This document shows positions 1-5,217 of a DNA stretch of 5,217 bases, one piece after another. Position numbers and translations under genes: made by a program. The first letter of the stretch is position 1, and each line of letters starts with the position of its first letter. This DNA comes from DASUGM01 sp036274055 (GTDB lineage: Bacteria; Acidobacteriota; Vicinamibacteria; Vicinamibacterales; SCN-69-37). The notes under the pieces are model-generated. The model made no database searches, was not told the DNA's origin, and saw nothing but the letters and a program-made list of their open reading frames with translations. Location of the stretch: the NCBI GenBank assembly GCA_036274055.1, contig DASUGM010000232.1, forward strand, positions 1-5,217, read 5' to 3'.

Positions 1-107
1 AACGGACTCGAACTGCCACCAACTCCGCGTACGCCCGATCTCGCGCGCCCGGTGGGGCGCCATGAATGGCGGGGGTGGCATGGGAACTGCACTAAAGAAT
101 CATTCGC
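1..107. other. Upstream leader, no supported gene
   Basis: This is the sequence before the first cyclase gene. An in-frame TAA at 93-95 separates it from that gene. One + frame is open from the left edge to a TGA at 63-65 and could be the tail of an upstream gene, but about 20 codons are too few to judge. I see no convincing -35/-10 pair, terminator or strong ribosome binding site. The reverse complement of the first bases resembles a tRNA T-loop, but no tRNA fold can be built around it. Confidence 0.4.
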
Positions 108-1544
108 ATGGTCAAACGCGGCTCCTGGGAGGCTTTGCGAGCACGACTCGCGCGCGAGCAGACAATTCTTGTCTCGCTCACGCTGGCCTACGTCATCCTG
201 GGAAAGCTCGGTCTCGCGCTGGCGTATTCGGATCGCGCCGCGAGCCTGGTGTCGCCGCCGGCCGGTCTCGCGCTCGGCGCGTTTCTGATTCTTGGTTATC
301 GCATCTGGCCGGCGATGCTCGCCGCCGGTGTCATTCTCTATTCCGCAACCATTGGTCCGGTGCCGGCAGCCCTGGTGATGGCGGGCGCGAACACGCTCGA
401 AAGTCTGCTCGCGGCCTACCTCGTCAACCGCTACGCGAGCGGCCGCCACGCGCTGCAGAATCCCGGCAACAGCCTGCGGTTCGCCGGCGTGCTGCTGCTC
501 TCGAGCATGACGCTCAGCGCAACCGCCGCCGCCACCAGTCTGGCGTTCGGGGAATTGGCGCCGTGGACGTCGTACGGATCGATCTGGTTTACCGTTGTCC
601 TCGGCAACTTCGTCGGCATGCTGTTGTTCGCGCCGCAGGTGATCCTCTACTCCCAGGGATCGATCGGACGGTGGCGGCCGGCGCAGATGATCGAGGCGGC
701 CGCGGTGTTCCTCGCGGTCCTGCTGGTCGGCCTGCTCGTCTTCTGCGGGTTTCCCACCGAGATGCGCGGCTATCCGCTCGAATTTCTCTGCGTCCCGGTG
801 CTGACGTGGGCGGCGTTCCGGCTCGGGCGCCGTGAAGCCGCGCTCGCCCTCCTGGTCCTCGAGGTCCTGGCGATCTACGGCACGCTCAGCGCCTACGGTC
901 CGTTCGTCCGATCGACGCCGACTGCCTCGCTGATCATCGTGCAGCTCTTCATTGGCATCACCGCCACGATGACGCTGTCTCTTGCCGCGCTGGCGTCTGA
1001 GTATTCGGTCGCCGAAGCGCAACTGCGCGAGCTGGTCGTCACCGATCCGTTGACCGGCCTGCCGAACTACCGGCGGCTGCTCGAAGTGCTGCAGACGGAA
1101 ATCACCCGCGCCGATCGGACCGAGCGGCCGTTTGCGGTCGTGTTTTTCGACATGGACGGGTTGAAGCGCATCAACGACGAACTCGGCCACTTGATTGGCA
1201 GCCGCGCCGTCTGCCGCTTCGCCGAGACGCTGCGCGCGGCCTGTCGCACCACGGACACCGCGGCGCGCTACGGCGGTGACGAATTCGTCGCGGTCTTGAC
1301 CGACACCGATCAGGAAGGCGCCCGCCTGGTGGTGCGGCGTGTCGCCGAACGGCTCGCCGACGATCCGGACAAGCCGGCGCTCTCCGTGAGTGCCGGTCTC
1401 GCGGTCTACCCGCGCGACGGCGGAACGCCGACGACACTCTTGAGTGCGGCCGATCGCGCGCTGTACTCGGTGAAAGCCGAAAAGGCGACGGCCCGCCGCC
1501 GGGGCGTCGTCGGCCTACGCGAATGGACGAACGCCGGTAGGTAA
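108..1544 (+). CDS. MASE1-GGDEF membrane nucleotide cyclase, candidate Hypr type (first paralog)
   Basis: The 478-residue protein is probably an inner-membrane sensor enzyme that makes a cyclic dinucleotide. Residues about 19-296 are hydrophobic, with roughly 8-10 membrane segments and a MASE1-like pattern (SPPAGLALGAF at 49-59, then RIWPAM). A short helix (about 298-311) leads to the GGDEF domain at 312-457. Visible motifs are DPLTGLPN (313-320), DMDGLKRIND (348-357; D348 metal ligand, N356 guanine contact), the I-site R380-T-T-D383 and GGDEF at 389-393, five residues after the I-site as in regulated cyclases. The GHxxGD motif reads GHLIGS, so Ser365 replaces the usual guanine-binding Asp. 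That change is known from Hypr GGDEF enzymes, which make 3',3'-cGAMP. The product (c-di-GMP or cGAMP) is therefore inferred, not shown. The start is fixed by the in-frame TAA at 93-95, though no clear Shine-Dalgarno precedes it. The usual MASE1 Trp before the Pro of the second segment is Ser here. Confidence 0.93.
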   Translation: MVKRGSWEALRARLAREQTILVSLTLAYVILGKLGLALAYSDRAASLVSPPAGLALGAFLILGYRIWPAMLAAGVILYSATIGPVPAALVMAGANTLESLLAAYLVNRYASGRHALQNPGNSLRFAGVLLLSSMTLSATAAATSLAFGELAPWTSYGSIWFTVVLGNFVGMLLFAPQVILYSQGSIGRWRPAQMIEAAAVFLAVLLVGLLVFCGFPTEMRGYPLEFLCVPVLTWAAFRLGRREAALALLVLEVLAIYGTLSAYGPFVRSTPTASLIIVQLFIGITATMTLSLAALASEYSVAEAQLRELVVTDPLTGLPNYRRLLEVLQTEITRADRTERPFAVVFFDMDGLKRINDELGHLIGSRAVCRFAETLRAACRTTDTAARYGGDEFVAVLTDTDQEGARLVVRRVAERLADDPDKPALSVSAGLAVYPRDGGTPTTLLSAADRALYSVKAEKATARRRGVVGLREWTNAGR

Positions 1545-1691
1545 CAACGACCATGAGTTCTAACCGTGGGTCGTGACGCCGACGGACAGCTCTGGCGCGC
1601 CCTGTCGATCCGCGAGAAAACCCTCCGTGGCACAGGACCTGCAGCCGATAAGCAGACTGTAAGCCGCCACCCAGCCGGCCATGCAGACGAC
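1545..1691. other. Intergenic spacer between the two cyclase genes
   Basis: This 147-base spacer separates the two paralogs. It holds an in-frame TGA at 1554-1556, a possible GTG start at 1566 for a longer second cyclase, and an out-of-frame ATG at 1553 that gives only a seven-codon reading. A four-base-pair hairpin (1639-1642 with 1652-1655) is too weak to call. Pieces such as CACAGG and AAGCC recall the GEMM (c-di-GMP/cGAMP) riboswitch core, but the conserved GGCAAACC-type segment and the second stem are missing. No terminator with a T-run is present, so read-through from the first gene is plausible. Confidence 0.45.
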
Positions 1692-3098
1692 ATGTACGCA
1701 CGGTTTGCCCGTCATCCCGTGGTGCTCGCTGGGATCTTCGCGAGCTACTTCGGACTAGGAAAGCTGGGATTTGCCATCGGCGGATGGACCACCGGCGCAG
1801 TCGCTGTGTGGCCCGCGAGCGGCCTCGCGCTCGCGTCGATGGTGCTCTTTGGTCCCAACGTCTGGCCCGCCGTTTTCGCGGGCGCCGCCGTCGCCTATCT
1901 TTCCGCCACCGGTCAATTTGCGACCTCGTTGATGCTCGCGATTGGCTACGTGCTCGAGTCGCTGATCGGCGCCGCGCTGGTCGATCGCGCCGCCGGCGGA
2001 GTCGACGTCTTTCGCAGCGCCCGCACCTCATTCCGCTTCGCGGCAATCGCGGCGGCGGTCGCCGCGCCGATTGGCGCGGCCGCCGCGGCCGGCGCGGTGT
2101 TCCTGGCCGGCGGCGTCAGCACGTCCGAGCTGCCGTACCTGATGATGCGCTTCTGGCTGGCGAGCCTGACCGGGATGCTGGTGGTTACACCGTTCCTGCT
2201 GCTGATGGTCACGTCGCGCCGGCCGCGGATTCGCTGGCTCGAAGCGCTTGAAGCGCTCGTGCTCTTCGCGCTGCTGGTGTTTGCCGGCCTGGTCGTTTTC
2301 GGCGGGCGGTTCCCGTCCGACGTCAAGACCTATCCGCTGGAATTCGTGCTCGTGCCGTTTCTGTTGTGGGCGGCGTTCCGTTTCGGCCGCCGTGAGATGG
2401 CGATTCTGATGGTCGTGCTGTCTGCGATCGTCATCTGGGGCACGCTGCAGAACTACGGGCCGTTCGCGCGGCCGGTCTGGGAAGAAAGCATGATCCTGGT
2501 CCAGGCCTACATCTGCGTGATGGCGATCACGGGCATGGTCCTCGCCGCCGTCGTCGCCGAGCACAAGCATGCCGAGGTCCGGCTGCGTGAGATGGCGAGC
2601 ACCGACCCGCTGACTGGACTGGTGAACTACCGCCGGCTGCTCGACGTCCTGCGGACCGAGATCGCGCGCTCGGGCCGCACGCGTCGGCCGTTCACGATCG
2701 TCTTCGTCGATATGAACGGCCTGAAAAAGATCAACGACAAGTACGGCCACCTGGTCGGCAGCCGCGCGCTGTGCCGGATTGCCGATGTGTTGCGCCGTTC
2801 CTGCCGCGCCCTCGACACGCCGGCGCGGTTCGGCGGCGACGAGTTCGCCGTCGTGCTGCCGGAGACGCTCGAAGAAGGCGGCCAGGTCGTGCTGCAACGC
2901 GTCTACGATCGGCTGGCGGCCGATCTCGACAAGCCGGTGCTCTCGGTCAGCGGCGGGCTCGCGGTGTTCCCGCGAGATGGCGACACACCCACCTTGCTGC
3001 TAAGAGCGGCTGACAAGGCGTTGTACGAGGCCAAGGCGAAACTTAAGAAGGGCAGTACTTCGCCTTCCGAAGAACTCAAGACGGGGACGCTCTTCTAG
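1692..3098 (+). CDS. MASE1-GGDEF membrane nucleotide cyclase, candidate Hypr type (second paralog)
   Basis: From ATG 1692 the protein has 468 residues with the same architecture as its upstream neighbour. Hydrophobic MASE1-like segments span about 9-288, including the canonical VWPASGLAL (39-47) and NVWPAVFAG (56-64). A short charged helix (HKHAEVRLRE, 291-300) connects to a GGDEF domain at 304-449. Motifs are DPLTGLVN (305-312), DMNGLKKIND (340-349; D340 metal, N348 guanine contact), the I-site R372-A-L-D375 and GGDEF at 381-385. Ser357 stands where ordinary diguanylate cyclases have Asp (GHLVGS), as in the first paralog, so a cGAMP-forming or mixed-product enzyme is plausible. An upstream in-frame GTG at 1566 would add 42 polar residues. 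I prefer ATG 1692 because it puts the first membrane helix near the N-terminus as in the neighbour and the added residues look non-coding toward their end. No strong Shine-Dalgarno distinguishes the two. The stop codon touches the repeat element that follows. Confidence 0.93.
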   Translation: MYARFARHPVVLAGIFASYFGLGKLGFAIGGWTTGAVAVWPASGLALASMVLFGPNVWPAVFAGAAVAYLSATGQFATSLMLAIGYVLESLIGAALVDRAAGGVDVFRSARTSFRFAAIAAAVAAPIGAAAAAGAVFLAGGVSTSELPYLMMRFWLASLTGMLVVTPFLLLMVTSRRPRIRWLEALEALVLFALLVFAGLVVFGGRFPSDVKTYPLEFVLVPFLLWAAFRFGRREMAILMVVLSAIVIWGTLQNYGPFARPVWEESMILVQAYICVMAITGMVLAAVVAEHKHAEVRLREMASTDPLTGLVNYRRLLDVLRTEIARSGRTRRPFTIVFVDMNGLKKINDKYGHLVGSRALCRIADVLRRSCRALDTPARFGGDEFAVVLPETLEEGGQVVLQRVYDRLAADLDKPVLSVSGGLAVFPRDGDTPTLLLRAADKALYEAKAKLKKGSTSPSEELKTGTLF

Positions 3099-3300
3099 TC
3101 ATGGGCGATCGCCGATCGGGTGATCGGGCGATGGCAATACATCGCGCGATCGTGCGATCGCGCGAAGGCTTCATTGAGCAAACGGCAATTTGTATAGAGC
3201 AGCGCGACTCAGCCAAGCCTTCGCCCGATCGCGCGATCGCCGATGCACTGCCATGGCCCGATGGCTCGATCAGCGATCGCCGATGATCGAGAGGTTTCTG
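3098..3300. repeat. Hairpin repeat element, copy 1
   Basis: This is the first of two direct copies offset by 203 bases. The two copies share an identical 34-base start (3098-3131 = 3301-3334), an internal block of about 20 bases (CAATACATCGCGCGATCGTG, from 3135), AGGCTTCAYTGAGCAAAC in the middle, and TGCACTGCCATGG in the right half. The copy is itself a long inverted repeat: about 3101-3179 pairs with about 3206-3288, with few mismatches and one-base bulges, leaving a loop of about 26 bases. It holds ten GATC and four GCGATCGC sites. I see no credible coding content. It may act as a bidirectional terminator or mRNA 3'-end hairpin for the converging genes, but no clean T-run follows, so that role is inferred. 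Confidence 0.85.
3101..3288. repeat. Long inverted repeat (giant stem-loop) within copy 1
   Basis: The arms at 3101-3179 and 3206-3288 are reverse complements over about 80 positions. They begin CAT-GGGCGATCGCC on the left, matching CATCGGCGATCGCT in the reverse complement of the right arm. They continue through GATCGGGC, ATGGCA, GCGATCG and GCGAAGGCTT to TTGAG/CTGAG near the loop. The stem is far longer than a normal intrinsic terminator. Mismatches are a mixture: some become G-U wobbles on the + transcript and others on the - transcript, so I see no clear strand preference. Confidence 0.82.
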
Positions 3301-3483
3301 GTCATGGGCGATCGCCGATCGGGTGATCGGGCGACGCCAATACATCGCGCGATCGTGCAAAGGCTTCACTGAGCAAACCAGTCATGCGGTACAAAGCAGC
3401 TCGACTCAGCGAATCCTTCGCCCGATCGCAGGATCGCCCATGCACTGCCATGGATCGATCGCTCGATCGGCTATCGCCCGATG
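3301..3483. repeat. Hairpin repeat element, copy 2
   Basis: This second copy follows copy 1 directly and ends at the base before the peptidase stop codon. The left arm (about 3303-3372) and right arm (about 3404-3483) form the same imperfect hairpin. The left arm has lost about eight bases relative to copy 1 (after GATCGTGC, near 3358), so the right arm is longer. It contains nine GATC sites. Arm-specific differences are shared between copies: CAATACAT occurs in both left arms, against ATGCACTG in both right arms. Both copies therefore descend from one already imperfect hairpin, by tandem duplication or by insertion of the same element family. Confidence 0.83.
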
Positions 3484-4740
3484 TCAGAGCGCGAGCGCGA
3501 CCGCGAGGAGAATGATCTGTTTCGTCCCCACGCGAGCGCTGTCGATGTCCGCCCATTCCTGCAGCGTGTGCTGATTGCCGCCGCGTGATCGGCCGACCGA
3601 GACCGACGGGATCCTGGCGACGACGCCGGCGTTGGCGTCGGTCGAGCCGGTCGGCGCCGCCTCGGCACCGGGCGGCAGCGCGACGCCGAGATGGATCAGG
3701 ACGTCGACGGCCGTCTGGACGATCGGATGCTCGCGTCGATCACGCAACTGTTCGGGTCGGCCACCGGCCTCCGATCGCTGGATGTATTCACGCGCGAAGC
3801 CGACGCCGTGTTCCCTGGCAGCGGCTTCGCACTTGGCGACGATCTGCGCGTCGAGCGACTTCAGCAGATCCGGATCGACGGTGCGCAGGTCGACCGTGAA
3901 CGTCACTTCCTGCGGAATCGCGTTGACGACCTTACCGCCGGTCATCATGCCGCCGACGTTGTAAATTGCCTCGACCGGCGCGTTTCTCGCCGGCAACGGC
4001 ACCGTGTAGATGTTGGTGATGCACTGCGCGGCCGCCCGTGCCGGGTTGGGCCGATCGCGCGAATTGAGCGTGTGCGCACCGTCGCCGGTGAACTTCATCT
4101 TCGACCAGTAGATGCCGAGGGCGCCGTAATTCACCGGCCCGAGCCCGCCGTCGAGCGCGACCAGCATGTCGGCGACCTTCGGATTCTTGTCGAGCCAGTA
4201 GTACATGCCCTTCAGGCCGAGCTCTTCCTGCACCGTGAAGAGCAGGATGACGTCACCGCGGGTCTGGACCCGGGCCTCGTGCATCGCCCGCGCCGCCTGC
4301 AGCAGGTTGACGACCGACGCGCTGTTGTCGAACACGCCCGGGGCGTGCAGCGTGCCGTCGCTCTTGCGCGTCACCTTGAGGTTGGTGTCCATGGGATGGA
4401 CGGTGTCCAGGTGCGCCGCGAAGACGAGCGCTGCCGCGCCGCCGTTCGTGCCCTTCCGGCGCGCCCAGATGTTGCCGATCGGATCGGTCGACACCGTCAA
4501 CCCGAGCTTCTCGAGCTCCTTACGGACGTAGGCGGCCCGTTGCTGCTCGTGCGTCGACTGCGCCGGGATCTCGGTAACCGCGATCCATTCGGCGACCTGC
4601 TTCGTGAACTGCTGGTCGACGTAGGCGAGCGCCTGCTTGACGTCGGCGCGATTGGCAATCGCCGGCGTAAACCTGGATGGATACGATGGCTGCTGGATGC
4701 CGGCAGAGACGATCACGGCGGCGAGAAGGACGCGAAACAT
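3484..4740 (-). CDS. Exported M20 family metallopeptidase (PepT-like)
   Basis: This 418-residue protein is predicted to be a secreted or periplasmic dizinc aminopeptidase or related M20 amidohydrolase that hydrolyses peptides. An N-terminal signal segment (MFRVLLAAVIVSAG) is followed by the catalytic domain. The M20 residue set is complete: AHLDTVHP (H110 metal, D112 catalytic), GVFDNSASV (D138 bridging metal), VQEELG (E172 general base, E173 metal), LDGG (D197 metal) and GGNQHTLQEW (H391 metal). The dimerisation-type insert at about 213-320 contains GAHTLNSRD, and GSTDANAG (365-372) is typical of PepT-like members. I chose ATG 4740 because AAGGAG lies five bases upstream and the signal peptide then starts cleanly. 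ATG 4743 and GTG 4761 are alternatives. It follows an unrecognised gene on the same strand at close range, suggesting one transcript, and converges on the cyclase genes. The substrate cannot be read from the sequence. Confidence 0.92.
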   Translation of the reverse strand: MFRVLLAAVIVSAGIQQPSYPSRFTPAIANRADVKQALAYVDQQFTKQVAEWIAVTEIPAQSTHEQQRAAYVRKELEKLGLTVSTDPIGNIWARRKGTNGGAAALVFAAHLDTVHPMDTNLKVTRKSDGTLHAPGVFDNSASVVNLLQAARAMHEARVQTRGDVILLFTVQEELGLKGMYYWLDKNPKVADMLVALDGGLGPVNYGALGIYWSKMKFTGDGAHTLNSRDRPNPARAAAQCITNIYTVPLPARNAPVEAIYNVGGMMTGGKVVNAIPQEVTFTVDLRTVDPDLLKSLDAQIVAKCEAAAREHGVGFAREYIQRSEAGGRPEQLRDRREHPIVQTAVDVLIHLGVALPPGAEAAPTGSTDANAGVVARIPSVSVGRSRGGNQHTLQEWADIDSARVGTKQIILLAVALAL

Positions 4741-4745
4741 CATCT

Positions 4746-4751
4746 CTCCTT
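4746..4751 (-). promoter_or_regulatory. Ribosome binding site of the M20 peptidase gene
   Basis: AAGGAG on the - strand lies five bases before ATG 4740 and only two before ATG 4743, which favours 4740 as the start. It sits downstream of the alternative GTG at 4761 and so argues against that start. Confidence 0.75.
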
Positions 4752-4757
4752 GAGCAA

Positions 4758-5217
4758 TCACCGACCGCTGTCGAGGCGTTCGCGGATCTCGCGCCGGCGA
4801 TCGAGCTCGGCTTGACTCGCGGCGACGCCGTCGAGCAGCAGATGGCCAATGGCGAACCGCTCGTCGCCGTCCATCGGCGACACGATGATGGTATCGAAAC
4901 CGCCGGCGAGCGCGTCCGGCGGCACGTCCATGTTGTACGACGTCAGGCCGGGCTTGCGGCGATGCTCCGGGACCGGTCCCAGCTCCATCCTGCCGACAAT
5001 ATCGCGGGCGCGCAGAAACAGCACTTCGTAGCGGTCGTTGCTGTCGAGCGCGATGTCGAAGGCGCGCCGGCCTGGCCGGGCGTCACAGAAAATCGCGAGC
5101 GGCAACGTCAACTGGCGGACCCCGGGCGCATCGATCGCGGTCCCGTCGGCAAGCGGCGCCGCCAGGCTGTCGATCTCCGCGATCGATCCCGCGTGCCGGT
5201 AGAAGCGGCGGTCGATC
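4758..5217 (-). CDS. Unrecognised protein, C-terminal 152 residues (partial)
   Basis: The reading frame is open from the right edge to a TGA at 4760-4758, so the true start lies outside the window. The first in-window start-like codon, TTG at 5111, is internal, because the frame upstream of it has no stop and reads like protein (FYRHAGSIAEIDSLA). The visible part is mostly alternating hydrophobic and polar strands (TLPLAIFCDARPG, FDIALDSNDRYEVLFL, FDTIIVSPMDGDERFAIGHLLLDG), suggesting a beta-rich C-terminal domain, and ends in a charged, probably helical tail (about 20 residues ending ERLDSGR). No catalytic motif or membrane segment is visible. A beta-sandwich tail of a larger membrane or cell-surface enzyme, for instance a glycosyltransferase, is possible but is a guess. 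The stop overlaps GTG 4761 as GTGA and lies 17 bases before the preferred peptidase start, so the two genes are probably co-transcribed. Confidence 0.8.
   Translation of the reverse strand, partial: IDRRFYRHAGSIAEIDSLAAPLADGTAIDAPGVRQLTLPLAIFCDARPGRRAFDIALDSNDRYEVLFLRARDIVGRMELGPVPEHRRKPGLTSYNMDVPPDALAGGFDTIIVSPMDGDERFAIGHLLLDGVAASQAELDRRREIRERLDSGR

Noticed and set aside
1..62. tRNA-like T-loop on the - strand (GTTCGAGTCC)
   Set aside because: The flanking T-stem pairs poorly and no D-arm, anticodon arm or acceptor stem can be found. A chance match is more likely.
62..835. Long overlapping + frame over the first cyclase gene
   Set aside because: It is an Arg-rich shadow of the real gene in another frame, with no recognisable domain.
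1553..1576. Seven-codon leader peptide (MSSNRGS)
   Set aside because: It lacks a strong ribosome binding site, any regulatory codon run and an attenuator-like hairpin.
1620..1691. Possible GEMM (c-di-GMP or cGAMP) riboswitch before the second cyclase gene
   Set aside because: Fragments such as CACAGG, AAGCC and AGCCGG occur in order, but the conserved AAACC segment, the first stem and the whole second stem are absent or too short. A covariance-model scan would settle it.
2028..2897. Long - strand frame opposite the second cyclase gene
   Set aside because: The composition (His, Gln, Arg and Asp rich) is typical of antisense reading of high-GC coding DNA, and the opposite strand has clear MASE1-GGDEF motifs.
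3098..3483. CRISPR array
   Set aside because: There are only two long copies, and they are self-complementary throughout. Short regular repeats with unique spacers are absent.
3101..3574. Small reading frames across the repeat region on both strands
   Set aside because: They come from GATCG-rich repeat sequence, give low-complexity Arg/Ser/Asp/Ile peptides (DRRSGDRA-like), and have no codon-use or start-site support.
3691..4815. 374-codon + strand frame opposite the peptidase gene
   Set aside because: It is an antisense shadow. The - strand carries the complete M20 residue set.

Overview
The window is high-GC bacterial DNA, densely coding on both strands. No single marker fixes the taxon. 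The GC-rich codon use, the MASE1-GGDEF pair, the secreted M20 peptidase and the GATCG-rich intergenic repeats would fit a soil Acidobacteriota (Vicinamibacteria-like) or a deltaproteobacterial-type genome. That placement is inference only.

Layout. Positions 1-107 are a leader with no supportable gene. On the + strand, 108-1544 and 1692-3098 encode two paralogous membrane proteins in tandem. Each has an N-terminal MASE1-type multi-helix sensor, a short linker helix and a C-terminal GGDEF nucleotide cyclase domain. Their catalytic domains are about two-thirds identical by hand alignment without gaps. On the - strand, 4740-3484 encodes an exported M20/PepT-like metallopeptidase with a complete metal and catalytic residue set. 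It lies 17 bases after (or, from a GTG start, overlapping by 4) the end of an unrecognised gene that enters from the right edge (5217-4758).

The + and - genes converge, and the whole 385-base space between their stop codons is filled by two copies of an approximately 200-base element. Each copy folds into a very long imperfect hairpin (arms of roughly 75-85 bases) packed with GATC and GCGATCGC.

Most interesting points. (1) Both GGDEF domains keep the catalytic GGDEF motif and the RxxD inhibitory site but carry Ser at the guanine-specificity position that is Asp in ordinary diguanylate cyclases. This substitution marks the Hypr GGDEF enzymes, which make 3',3'-cGAMP. (2) The twin hairpin elements look like a repeat family rather than ordinary terminators. 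No c-di-GMP or cGAMP riboswitch could be supported in the window, so the link between nucleotide signalling and the neighbouring peptidase remains open.
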